Below, in pieces: positions 1 to 9,113 of a stretch of 64,000 nt of DNA. How positions within the stretch are numbered: the first letter of the stretch is position 1; the number at the start of each line of letters is the position of its first letter. A model generated the notes under the pieces. That model saw only the letters and a list, made by a program, of their open reading frames with translations, did not search any database and had not been told where the DNA came from. The DNA comes from Fremontodendron californicum (Eukaryota; Streptophyta; Magnoliopsida; Malvales; Malvaceae): assembly GCA_030761205.1 (NCBI GenBank), contig JAULJL010000010.1:10139241-10203240 (forward strand), in the 5' to 3' direction. A program made the translations under genes and the position numbers.

Positions 1-261
1 AAATCGAAATTTATTTGAACAATTCATTCAAGATCCAATTGTTTGACTTTAAAAGTTAATGACTTGAATAGAGATGACTCGAACCCAGATGATCAGAATT
101 GAATAACCCGTGTCAAACAAGAATGACCATAATTGAAATTATCTGAACCCGAAATGATCCAAATGATCCTAACCTGAAAATGACCTGAATATATTTCGAC
201 TCGAAATGATCCGTGCCAATGTGACCCAATCCAAACCCAACCCGTCCATTTGGCACCTCTA
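1..261. mobile_element. Probable hAT-type MITE remnant, cut by the window edge
   Basis: The stretch is rich in short repeats of the type gacccgaaatgatcc. It ends at 251-261 in TGGCACCTCTA, which on the minus strand begins TAGAGGTGCCA, a start typical of plant hAT-derived MITEs. The other end and the target duplication lie outside the window, so the assignment is tentative. It lies in an intron of the Rab gene or upstream of it. Confidence 0.4.
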
Positions 262-298
262 ATCACAATGTTCATCAAATAGTTATGATATATTGACT

Positions 299-728
299 AG
301 AGTTGAAAATAGTTTGATTCAACTCGGTTTTGATCAGAATTTTCTGTTAATGAGTAGTATTCTGATTTTTTAAAAATCAAACTGAAACCGAATTGAATTT
401 CACCTGTTTGGATTGGTTCGGTTTATCGGTTTTTAAAATGTGAAGAATTTTATTTTTTAACGTTATTTTTTACTTTATTTAGTTAAATTTATAAATAAAT
501 ATATAAATATATATTTTATTTTATTTTATAAAAAATAGCAAAATAATATAAAAATACTAATAAAAGATACAACTCGGGCGTTTCGGTTTTTTCTATTATA
601 AATTGATAACCAAACAGAATAAGCCTTCTTATGTTCCGAACCGAAATCAAATCGAATATAATAAAACCTGAATCGAACACTACGGTTCGAATCAATTTTT
701 GTTCTTTTCGATTTTTTGCTCAGCCCTA
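299..728. mobile_element. Possible degenerate MITE
   Basis: The block is rich in CGGTTT/AACCGAA motifs in both orientations. Its right end on the minus strand starts TAGGGCTGAGCAAAAAATCG. The flanking octamers TATTGACT (291-298) and AATTGACA (729-736) agree at 6 of 8 bases, which fits a decayed 8-bp target duplication. The left end matches the right end poorly, so the limits are approximate. Confidence 0.35.
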
Positions 729-736
729 ATTGACAA

Positions 737-1948
737 GGTATGAAATGAAAATGGTCTGATAATTGTTATGTTTATGAGCTAATTTTGAAAATTAGATGAG
801 TCTATGTTTGTTTAATGGAAAGACAAAACATTCGAAGGGAAGCTGGTTTTAAAAAGTGAAATGCAGACAACAGAGATACATACACATATATTTGTGTATC
901 TGGAAGATATATGTAAAACTGCTTGTATCAGACCTGATATACTAGAATTATTATTCATTTTCTGTGGGTAAGGTTAAGCAGTTAATATTTTTCCATTTAG
1001 GTGAAATAATATTTTCAGTTTTCACCAGGTTAATAGGGCAAAAAGGGGGTTTCGGTCCCTAAAATTTGCAGTATTTGCTTCTTCAAGAGCTTGCGTCTTT
1101 TCACTTCTATATGACTGAAATCTAGATTTTGGTGCTTTCTTAACTTTATTAAAAAAAAAAATCGGTTACTTGATGCTTTTAAACCATGCTTGTTGCTATC
1201 AGAATATGTTGCCTAGAGTTCAAGTGTCGGACATTAGTACAAATATGACATGGTATGTTCAATTTGTAAGTTTTTTCTTATATTTAGAGCACCATATGCC
1301 CACATTTTCATGTCCATATCCAAGTTGAAGTTATTGATATGTTTATGGGCATCTTAGGAAAACAAAATTAAGAGTTTGAGTCAGTGTATTATGAAGGTGC
1401 CCCCTTTTTTCTCTTCCCTCTTGCCCTGCCATACTTTCATGTTTGGACCGTATGTAAACCACATGGTTACATCACAGATCAATGGAAGGACACCATCTAA
1501 TAATATTGTCACTGTTTCCAATTTGATGTGGGACAGGAACATTCTTTTACAGAGATTTGTTTTTAGTATATTTTTATGGTTTCAATTGTTACTTTTACTA
1601 TTTAGGGAACTATCACGCCATTCAGGGTTATATTTGGTATTTCATATTTGTGTTAACATCTACGATGTGCTTTATAAGTACTTGTATTATTTCAGTTTTT
1701 TAGTAATTTGGTATCATGAATTCGTAAGTTTTGAGCCATTGGAATTGGTTTCTTTCTTTCCTTTCTATTTACTCTCTGCCTTTTTTCTTTTTTTTTTTTT
1801 TTTTTTTGTTTTTCCTCTTTCTGATTTATTTTCTCTCTAATGTGTCTCTCTCTCTCTTCCTCTCTTTTTTCCTGCACCCGCATTTCTATCATTTACTATC
1901 TGCTGTGTGAAACTTTTTCTTATACACGTATCATCAAATGCTTTTCAG
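737..1948 (+). other. Intron of the RABC1-like gene
   Basis: No exon of the Rab gene is visible here. The exon that should precede the one at 1949, carrying the NKxD nucleotide-binding motif, is not found, so it must lie before base 1 and the intron is longer than 1.9 kb. A T-run and a CT-rich microsatellite (about 1784-1868) and the acceptor at 1941-1948 (cttttcag) close it. Open frames within it are low-complexity. Confidence 0.7.
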
Positions 1949-2433
1949 GAAAGTCAGAGGGTTGTGACAAAGAAAGAAGGAATAAACTTTGCAAGAGAAT
2001 ATGGTTGCCTTTTCATTGAATGCAGTGCTAAAACACGTGTTAACGTACAACAGTGCTTCGAAGAGCTTGTTCTAAAGGTATTGAAATTAACTGCTATTTG
2101 GTTCTGACATTTACGCCTTTTCTCCATGGCATCTTGGTTCGGGAAATATGTTTGACTGCATATGGACTATAGGTGCAATTGTATAAACATAGTTTAAGCA
2201 AGATATTTTAGGGTTGTCGGACACTTCTTGATCGCTCTTATATTAGGTTCAAATTATTTTCTTAGCTAATGAATAAATGATTGGCATGAGCCCTACATTG
2301 ATAATGAGATGACATTCTTATGCAGATTCTGGATACACCTAGCCTTTTAGCTGAGGGCTCCAAAGGTGTCAAAAAGAACATCTTTAACCAGAAGCCGCAG
2401 CAACCAGATGCATCTACAAGCAGTTGCTGCTGA
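1949..2433 (+). CDS. RABC1: RABC1/Rab18-class small GTPase, last two exons
   Basis: The 3' end of a Rab GTPase gene, a molecular switch in membrane trafficking. Exon A (1949-2077, 43 codons) follows the acceptor cttttcag and ends at the donor gtattg. It encodes ESQRVVTKKEGINFAREYGC followed by the G5 guanine-binding motif ECSAKT. Exon B (2326-2433) follows the acceptor tgcag and encodes ILDTPSLLAEGSKGVKKNIF and a C-terminal SSCC, a double-cysteine geranylgeranylation signal for membrane anchoring. Both junctions are phase 0. The sequence closely follows plant RABC1 and differs from RABC2 (KKEG..FAREYGC rather than REEG..AKELNC). All earlier exons (P-loop, switch regions, NKxD) lie upstream of the window. 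No lesion is seen in the part present. Confidence 0.92.
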
Positions 2434-3092
2434 TAAATTGATTCTTTTTACTCCCAAATTCTCTAACCAGAGTGCGGTGGTTCTCTTCCAGTTCTGACAG
2501 AATTATTTACGGTTGATTTCTCTTCGATATTGACATGAAACGTAAATTCCATGTAACATAGCATTGTTGCAAATCCTGATTCTCTGCCTCCTCTGATCAT
2601 TGTTAACTTGGAACAATTGAATTTAATAATGTGATGCAATTTACAGTGATATATAGTGTTATTTTGGTTGATGATAGGAAGCCCTGCAGCCTTTTTCTTT
2701 TCTTTTTTTAGTAGGAACGATTCTTCAATGACGATAGTCAATCGATATGATCCAGTATGTTAAATGATCCTATTTTACCATGTGCATGAGTAGGATAAAT
2801 ATATATACATGTTTAAATTTATATATTAATATTAATTACTAATGTATCAAAGTTTATATAAATATAAAATATTTTAAATATTATAATAATATAAAAAATA
2901 ATATAAATATAATTCGAATATGTAGATTATCGGATCGAGATGAACATGACAATAAACTCAAGATTTCACTTATCAATGAACGCATCATAAGCTTTCTCTA
3001 GTCGTGTAATACTGATTACCTCAATGCAGAGTGAGAAATACATCCAAAGTGCAATAATATTTATACTACTAGAATTTGCATACCCACTATTT
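2434..3092 (+). other. Rab 3' UTR and AT-rich spacer
   Basis: The first ~300 bases after the TGA are the probable 3' UTR, with several AATAAT-like signals near 2620-2630. About 2800-2930 is A/T-rich filler. No gene is seen. The segment ends at the target site of element 1. Confidence 0.5.
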
Positions 3093-3097
3093 GGGTG
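3093..3097. repeat. Target site duplication of element 1, left copy
   Basis: GGGTG directly precedes the left LTR and is repeated exactly at 17187-17191 directly after the right LTR. Confidence 0.92.
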
Positions 3098-4228
3098 TGT
3101 ACACACAAATTTCGCGTCAAAAATATGACAAGTAAAATTTGCAGTCAAATAAGAATTTTATTAATCAAACTTTGAGGTTACAATCTCTGAATATTCTTAA
3201 AGAAAGAAATCCTTTGATTCTTTTCTTCAGTAAAATTTTGATTCAAGGGTCTTCACGACTTGATCTTGAATCGGTGAGATCCGCTTCAAGGGTCTTCTAG
3301 ACTTAGTCTTGAAAAACAAGAATTATCTCCTTTCCTTCGATGAACAAGATCGGAGAGCAGCTTCTTTGAGAATTCTCAAGAACAAGCACCGCGTTCTTAG
3401 AATTTCTCTAATTTCTTCTTAAGAATTTTGAGAGGATTTGGCTCTTCAAAATCTTCTTCTCTTCAGGCTTTCTGAATTGTGAATTTGTGTTAAGAGGAGG
3501 TCTCTATTTATAGTGGTAGCTAGCCATGTGAAAGAGAGTTTTAAAAGAACTCATCCTCCTTATTTATCTCTTAATTAATTTAATTAGAGATAATATCTTC
3601 ATATTTATCTCTTAATTAATTTAATTTAATTAGAGATAAAATATTTATTTTTATCACTTAATTAATTAATTAAATTAGAGATAAAATATTCATTTATCTC
3701 TTAATTAATTTAATTTAATTAGAGATAAAACTTTATTATTTATCCCTTAATTAATTAATTGAATTAGAGATAAAATATTTATTTTTTATCACTTAATTAA
3801 TTAATTAAATTAGAGATAAAATATTTATTTATCTCTTAATTAAGTTAATTTAATTAGAGATAAAAATTTATTATTTATCTCTTAATTAATTTAATTTAAT
3901 TAGAGATAAAAATTTATTATTTATCTCTTAATTAATTTAATTTAATTAGAGATAAAATTTTATTATTTATCTCTTAATTAATTTAATTTAATTAGAGGTA
4001 AAATAATTATGACACATGGGTGAAATTTGATTGGATAACCCATGAATCCTTGCAATTTGATTGGTCAAACCATGTGTACATATTTAATTAATTATAAAAT
4101 AATTAATTATAATATGATATTATCAATTTCACATGGTAATGTATAATTTAATTGAAAATTTCTTAATTAAAGAAATTCCAATTGACACGTAGCTATTTGT
4201 AATTGGTTACAAATTTTCTCCTTCTACA
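3098..4228 (-). repeat. 3' LTR of element 1
   Basis: Nearly identical to 16056-17186 and of the same length. On the minus strand it starts TGTAGAAGGAG and ends TGTGTACA. The TATA-like CTATAAATA is at 3505-3513 and AATAAA at 3157-3162, both on the minus strand. Confidence 0.95.
3563..4001. repeat. AT-rich hairpin array in the 3' LTR of element 1
   Basis: About ten tandem units of ~45 bp. Each unit is an imperfect inverted repeat in which TTATCTCTTAATTAA pairs with TTTAATTAGAGATAA. The same array is at 16521-16959. Confidence 0.85.
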
Positions 4229-4240
4229 AATGCCCCCTCA
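4229..4240 (-). other. Polypurine tract of element 1
   Basis: On the minus strand TGAGGGGGCATT abuts the start of the 3' LTR, where plus-strand DNA synthesis would be primed. Confidence 0.75.
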
Positions 4241-4810
4241 AGACTTGGTTACGTACACGAATTTTTTTTTTAGTGTAGCAAGTGGACAAGTCTTGAAATT
4301 TAATTTGCTTTTGATGTCAAAATTTATTTACACCAATTAATTATCCTCATATAATTTTGTATATGAGACAAAAAAATTGATTTAGCAAATATAATTTCTT
4401 ATGCATCAAAATGGACCATGAATAGAAGATTAGCCCACCCTAAATGGTTTAACAAAAATGGATATTGGGCCAGCATTGGCCTATGTAAAGTAAATACGGA
4501 CCAATATTGGCCCACGTAATAAATGGAATTTAGGCCATAACAAAAGTTTGTCATATTGTGGACACAAATGAGATTTAGGCCCAACTTAAAATATCCTTCA
4601 AAGTATTTAATTGGTAAATGGACCCAATAGCCCATGCAAAATATAGTTCACAGTTTGAAGACTTTCTACAGTTCCAAAGAATTTGAGTTTGATCTAATCG
4701 CTTCTTTGCTCAAATTAATTTCAATTAAAACTCAACCTCCAGTTTTAAAGAAATTCTAATGCAATTAGAAGTTCTATTCCTTGACCACATGGGACTTGAA
4801 TTATTTCCCC
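4241..4810. other. Non-coding spacer in element 1
   Basis: AT-rich and without a credible reading frame. It lies directly upstream of the TATA box of the antisense gene, so it is its candidate upstream promoter region. Several TGGGCC/GGCCCA-type motifs (for example 4466-4472 and 4509-4514) resemble plant promoter elements; any function is inference. Confidence 0.35.
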
Positions 4811-4818
4811 TATAAAAG
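4811..4818 (+). promoter_or_regulatory. TATA box of the antisense PMD gene
   Basis: TATAAAAG on the plus strand, followed about 30 bases later by a leader-like stretch that ends in a strong splice donor, cag|gtgagt, at 4889/4890. This arrangement suggests a promoter separate from the LTR. Confidence 0.55.
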
Positions 4819-5058
4819 CAAGGCCTTCTCAAGCTAATCTGCACATCAAATTAATTGCCAAAGTTTGCTACGTTGAAGAGCTTAATCAGGTGAGTTCTTT
4901 TTCTTTTTTTTTATGAATACAAGCTTTTTTTTTTGTTGTTGTTGTCGTAAAACTTGTAACAAAGCCATCTTGATCGAATGGACGACCCCTCTGCCATTTG
5001 ATTAATATATTCTCCATCCAACCATCAAAAATCCAAGCTGGGACCACGTGGGCTCAGT

Positions 5059-5214
5059 TCACACCTCTTGGTTAAGAATATTCACAGTATGATTATATGC
5101 GGCAGCAGAACCATGTACTTTCATTGATCCCATTGATTCCAAAGGACCAAATACTTTTCTAGGAGCCCCAGATGAATTTAGTGGGCCAGACGAGATAGGC
5201 CTCAGCAGTTTCTT
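5059..5214 (-). pseudogene. Captured host-gene fragment, At1g16860-like membrane protein
   Basis: An open minus-strand frame of 51 codons ending in TGA (5059-5061). It contains SGPLNSSGAPRK followed by GPLESMGSMKVHGSAA. The Ser/Gly/Pro-rich N-terminal part of plant proteins like Arabidopsis At1g16860 (uncharacterised membrane protein) carries nearly the same motif, as recalled from family knowledge. Membrane segments and the rest of that protein are absent. The fragment lies inside the element, in sense with gag-pol, so it looks like a transduced piece of a host gene. Confidence 0.55.
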
Positions 5215-5431
5215 GAAGATTAGTGTACATGGCCTTCACGTAAATTTCTATAGCAGCTTTGATCAAATCATTCAATGTATTCTCTGATGACATCACCACA
5301 TGCACTAGGCCCCATCCACATTTGAAGATTAGTGTACATGGCCTTCACGTAAATTTCTATAGCAGCTTTGATCAAATCATTCAATGTATTCTCTGATGAC
5401 ATCACCACATGCACTGGGCCCCATCCACAAT
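5214..5431 (-). repeat. 109-bp tandem duplication carrying a DUF7054-like fragment
   Basis: Copies at 5214-5322 and 5323-5431 differ at only a few bases. Each encodes on the minus strand a frame containing VHVVMSSENTLNDLIKAAIE and then IYVKA (preceded by GP in the right copy). This matches the start of the ubiquitin-like DUF7054 domain of At4g22758-type plant proteins, where a GPV.V..S.E.TV.D.I.AA pattern is usual. The family homology is lost after YVKA. It is read as a second captured host exon, duplicated after capture. Confidence 0.5.
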
Positions 5432-5581
5432 GGTTGCAAAGCGACCGTACTCTGCCTTAAGGTTCGATCGGTTGTCTTGCTCCACACCTAACTTGTCTGT
5501 CACTGTCGACTCAGGCCCGAGGAACCCCATGGCTAAAGGCTTATTATCGAACTTTCTAGACTTTTTACCGCCGGATACCAT
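5402..5581 (-). pseudogene. Short ORF joined out of frame to the DUF7054-like fragment
   Basis: Minus-strand ATG (first base 5581) followed by 59 codons, beginning MVSGGKKSRKFDNKPLAMGF and stopping at 5402-5404. It overlaps the right 109-bp copy in another frame, so a frameshift probably separates the two parts of one former coding sequence. The product is not recognised. Codon usage and residue composition look protein-like. Confidence 0.4.
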
Positions 5582-5726
5582 TTTGCCCTTCCAATTGTTA
5601 TTACGATTGAAAGAAAGGAATTTCTTGTTTGGTTTAGGGTTTGGGTTTGGGTTGGTTTTTTATTTATTTATTTTTTTTTACCTACCTTGACATTTTTTTT
5701 TTTCGTTTTGTTTTTGTAGAATCAAC

Positions 5727-8516
5727 ATGGTGTACTTCAAAGATCACAAAGATTATCTTGTGATTCTTTCCAAGGAAGATGAAGACATAAAAGAAGGATT
5801 ATATCTCTTCACCGACAAGCCCATATCGGGTAGATATAAGTCCGCTTGGAAATCATTTGATTTTCCTACCACTTTGGAAGATTGGTCGATAGAACTTTCT
5901 CCAACTTCACAATCTTCTCCAAAGGCGAGATCTCTTCAATCTAATCTTCACGTCAATACTTCTAATCATGAGAAGTTTGACACGTTGGGAAGCCGTATCA
6001 CTTCCGAAAGGTCATATTGGGGATTTTCCTTCAAGATTTTTGGAGAGTTTGGTTACATACCAAAGTACTGGGAATGGACTGAAGATGTGTTGTACCACTT
6101 CAACAAAAATTTAAAGACTGTTAGTATATATGATGCTGTTTATGCATCATTATACACTTATGATCACAACAAGCACGTCATTCGCGCTTTTTGTGAAGCT
6201 TGGTGCCCGGCTACCAACACTCTCCACCTTGCTACTGGGGAAGCTTCCATCTCCTTATGGGATCTGCATAGACTAGGCGGTTTACCTATTCACGGCATAT
6301 TTTATGATGAAGTCATTCCTTGTGCTGCCGAATCGACTGGCTTTGATAACAAGGGAAGATTCATCCCGAGATATTGTGAATATCTATTTGCTGCATTTCA
6401 TCTTTTGAAGCAAGGCAAGGAGGATAAGGTGTCTATTGAGGATTGGATCAATTTTTGGTTTCAAGGGAAATTGCGTTACACCAAACCACCTGCTCGAAAA
6501 GCAAAGAAGCTTGTTCGCCCAAAAGCTACACATAACCCTACTGGGATTCTTCAAAAATACCAAGGTCGGGGAATGGCAGGAGATAGAGCATTCACTGCAC
6601 TTGGAATCAAAGACAGTTTAACAACAGACACTTGTTTAGCTGCCTTCCTTTCTTGTTGGATTTATGTTTTCGTTTTTCCAAGTAAAGATTCAGAATTTGT
6701 TCGGCCAGAGACATTTAAGATAGCCAGCCTGATGGCGATTGGGAGAACTGTTAATCTTGCGGTCCCGGTGTTAGCCAATATTTACCATGGACTAAACCGA
6801 GTTACACTTTCTGCTCAAGCGGGCTCTTTAGATGCGTGTTTTCCAATTCACTATATTTATGGGTGGCTAAGTTATTACTTCCGGACTCACTTTCAAAATC
6901 CAGATGATGTATATGGGCCTTTGATGAGCAAGTTTTCAGGAGAAGGCGGAGCCAAATACTTTGAGGATTATGACGCCCGCAAGTTGATTCATAGTGGCAT
7001 AGTGTGGAATGCTAACTTATATCCCAGGAATAGAGATGAAGTGATTGTTGATGATGACGCTCTTAGTAAGATCAATCATGGCTACCTTGTTAATGTTCGT
7101 TCGAGCTATTTGCCTGCCCGATGTAACCAAGCCATCATTGTGGAACCTTACAGTCCTCATCGATTTGGGAGACAATTTGGGTTTTGTCAAGATATTCCCG
7201 GAGCTCTTAAGGAAGATATTCGTTATGGATCTGTGGATGATCTATGTAGGTTTTGGAGAATTTGCACTCGTTCTCATACAAAGTCCAGATTGATCTCTCC
7301 AGCTCGTTCCCTAAATCCTAATGATCATGCAACCGCAAGATACATGGAATGGTGGTCCAAAGTTCATGAGCCATATCTTGAGCATTCTATTGATATTTTG
7401 ATTTCAAGCATCCGTACATCACCGTCAAAGAGAAGAAAACCTCCAAAGGATGTTAAGAAAAAGTCTTTAGAGATTTCGCAAGACAAATCCAATAAAGCCA
7501 AAGTCTCGTCCACCATAGATTTAACAGAGGAGCATGTGAAGACTTCACAAGAAGTTCCTCGATCAGTGTCATTAGTTGATGAAGGACAAAGGGTTTTACC
7601 GAAAGTCATCGAAGGGAAGCATAATGCGATCGTTGAAGATTCAATTGATGAGAGTGATCATGAAAGACATTGGAAGCGAACCAGGCCAAGGAAATCCTTT
7701 CAAGGTGATATATCCCCCGCCAAAAGTGAAGCTTCAGTTTCTAGTTCGCATGAGTTCAACAAACTTGCAGCTAAGATCAGAAATAATGTTTCCAGTACCA
7801 TTTCCAACCAAGAAAATGCTTGCCCTAATGTGATTGTTAATAATACTTCCCCTATAGTGAAGACTTCCACAGGCCCTCTTATTGAAGCTAGTTATCTCGC
7901 CCTCCCAGAATTTTCTAAGTTTAGTGCTGAAAAAGTGATATCCGATAGTCAGTTGAAGCTTGCAACTATTTTGTGGGAAAGCATTCAACCAAGGATTATT
8001 CGCGCTTCTTTTGATCGGGTTTCTTCACTTAGTGGTGATGTTCACAAGATCTTTGATGCAATAGAAGCAATCAAGTCCGTTGATTCATCCTTATTGAAAG
8101 GCATGGTGGAAGACTACTTTACACAAGTCCAGAAGTTTAATGAGCTTGAATCTTCCATTTCTTCATCCAATGATAGAATTGAAAGACTTCAAGCACTTGA
8201 AATTCGACTTAAAGATTCAATGTTACTTGAACATAAGACTGTTGAGAACCTTAACACCCTGCAGTCGAACTTGGTAGATATAGAGCAAGAGTTCATTACT
8301 TTGCAACGTAAAAAACATAGACTTGAATCTTCGCTCCAAGAAACTGAAGATGAACTGAAAAGAAGAAGAACCGACACCTCCAAGATTCGTGAAGAGATGA
8401 ATTCTGTTGAGTCTATTACTACCCTTACTGAGGATGAAGCCAAAAACTTAGATTTGTTGCGAAATATGTTGGAAGCCTCTCGAGACAACTTGAAGAATTT
8501 CAAATGGAAGTCCTGA
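5727..8516 (+). CDS. Plant mobile domain (PMD, aminotransferase-like) protein, antisense gene of element 1
   Basis: An intact 929-codon gene, antisense to gag-pol. Residues ~130-500 match the plant mobile domain (PF10536): SIYDAVYASL near 131, NTLHLATGEASISLWDLHRL near 164-183, MAGDRAFTALGIKD near 282, YGPLMSKFSGEGGAKYFEDY near 395, and PYSPHRFGRQFGF near 474. Basic clusters KRRKPPKDVKKK (~568) and RHWKRTRPRK (~648) suggest nuclear import. Residues ~790-925 form a long coiled coil. Host members of this family (MAIN, MAIL1) act in silencing and genome stability, and PMD genes are also carried by gypsy and Mutator-like elements; a role here is not known. ATG 5727 is chosen because it directly follows the predicted splice acceptor. 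No stop or frameshift is present, in contrast to the damaged gag-pol. Confidence 0.85.
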   Translation: MVYFKDHKDYLVILSKEDEDIKEGLYLFTDKPISGRYKSAWKSFDFPTTLEDWSIELSPTSQSSPKARSLQSNLHVNTSNHEKFDTLGSRITSERSYWGFSFKIFGEFGYIPKYWEWTEDVLYHFNKNLKTVSIYDAVYASLYTYDHNKHVIRAFCEAWCPATNTLHLATGEASISLWDLHRLGGLPIHGIFYDEVIPCAAESTGFDNKGRFIPRYCEYLFAAFHLLKQGKEDKVSIEDWINFWFQGKLRYTKPPARKAKKLVRPKATHNPTGILQKYQGRGMAGDRAFTALGIKDSLTTDTCLAAFLSCWIYVFVFPSKDSEFVRPETFKIASLMAIGRTVNLAVPVLANIYHGLNRVTLSAQAGSLDACFPIHYIYGWLSYYFRTHFQNPDDVYGPLMSKFSGEGGAKYFEDYDARKLIHSGIVWNANLYPRNRDEVIVDDDALSKINHGYLVNVRSSYLPARCNQAIIVEPYSPHRFGRQFGFCQDIPGALKEDIRYGSVDDLCRFWRICTRSHTKSRLISPARSLNPNDHATARYMEWWSKVHEPYLEHSIDILISSIRTSPSKRRKPPKDVKKKSLEISQDKSNKAKVSSTIDLTEEHVKTSQEVPRSVSLVDEGQRVLPKVIEGKHNAIVEDSIDESDHERHWKRTRPRKSFQGDISPAKSEASVSSSHEFNKLAAKIRNNVSSTISNQENACPNVIVNNTSPIVKTSTGPLIEASYLALPEFSKFSAEKVISDSQLKLATILWESIQPRIIRASFDRVSSLSGDVHKIFDAIEAIKSVDSSLLKGMVEDYFTQVQKFNELESSISSSNDRIERLQALEIRLKDSMLLEHKTVENLNTLQSNLVDIEQEFITLQRKKHRLESSLQETEDELKRRRTDTSKIREEMNSVESITTLTEDEAKNLDLLRNMLEASRDNLKNFKWKS

Positions 8517-9013
8517 ATCCCTTTTGATGTAACTTTTTTTTTTTGAAATTTATATTAGTTCTTAGGCTTGCTAGTTTTTTTTTTTTTTTTTTTTTATTTT
8601 TATTGTAAGTTCTTTTCAAGTTTGAAATGAAGTTAAATTTCTTTTTCTCCATATATCATCTTTCTTTTGCACTTTCTGAAGCATTTTTGCATCATGTATG
8701 GACTACAAATTAAATTCCCAAAGATCTTTAATTTGCAAAAGATTTGTTTTACTTGAAAAATAATTTGAATCATGAAATTTGAATGGAGAATTATCATGAT
8801 ACTTTCAAGTGAACAAAAGATAATATTTGAATCAAAAATTTTTTTTTTTGGACTGAACTTGGCAATGAAACCAAGCTGCCTACGTACCCTCGAATTTGAA
8901 GGATCAAGTCATAACGTAGTTCATCTTTTTTTTTTATTTATGTGCCCTAACTTTTGCCTAAGTTGTCCTATAAAGGATTTTCAACATAGCGGACTTTTTT
9001 TTTTTTTTTTGTA
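8517..9013. other. 3' region of the PMD gene, non-coding
   Basis: Contains T-runs at 8529-8544 and 8574-8595 and no credible gene. It separates the convergent ends of the PMD gene and pol and probably holds both 3' UTRs. Confidence 0.5.
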
Positions 9014-9110
9014 CAGTTTAAGCTCGTGCTTAGGAGCAACATACAACAGTTTAAGCTCTTGCTTAGGAGCAACATACAACAGTTTAAGCTCTTGCTTAGG
9101 AGCAATATCT
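9014..9110. repeat. 33-bp tandem repeat, three copies
   Basis: Units start at 9014, 9047 and 9080, based on CAGTTTAAGCTCTTGCTTAG. They lie just beyond the pol stop codon (9114-9116 on the minus strand). Confidence 0.9.
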
Positions 9111-9113
9111 TCT

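Larger units (their letters stand above)
4890..5719 (+). other. Predicted leader intron of the antisense PMD gene
   Basis: Donor cag|gtgagt at 4889/4890; acceptor of a long T-rich tract ending gtag at 5719, seven bases before the ATG at 5727. The intron (830 nt) contains the captured host-gene fragments, which read on the opposite strand. Both sites are strong by eye, but no transcript evidence is available. Confidence 0.55.

Noticed and set aside
1376..1840. 154-codon ORF in the Rab intron
   Set aside because: Phe/Leu/Ser-rich translation of T-rich intron DNA with no domain and no codon bias.
4917..5050. Open minus-strand frame reading PAWIFDGWMENILIKWQRG
   Set aside because: It looks protein-like and might be a third captured exon, but I could not tie it to a family, so it is not annotated as a gene fragment.
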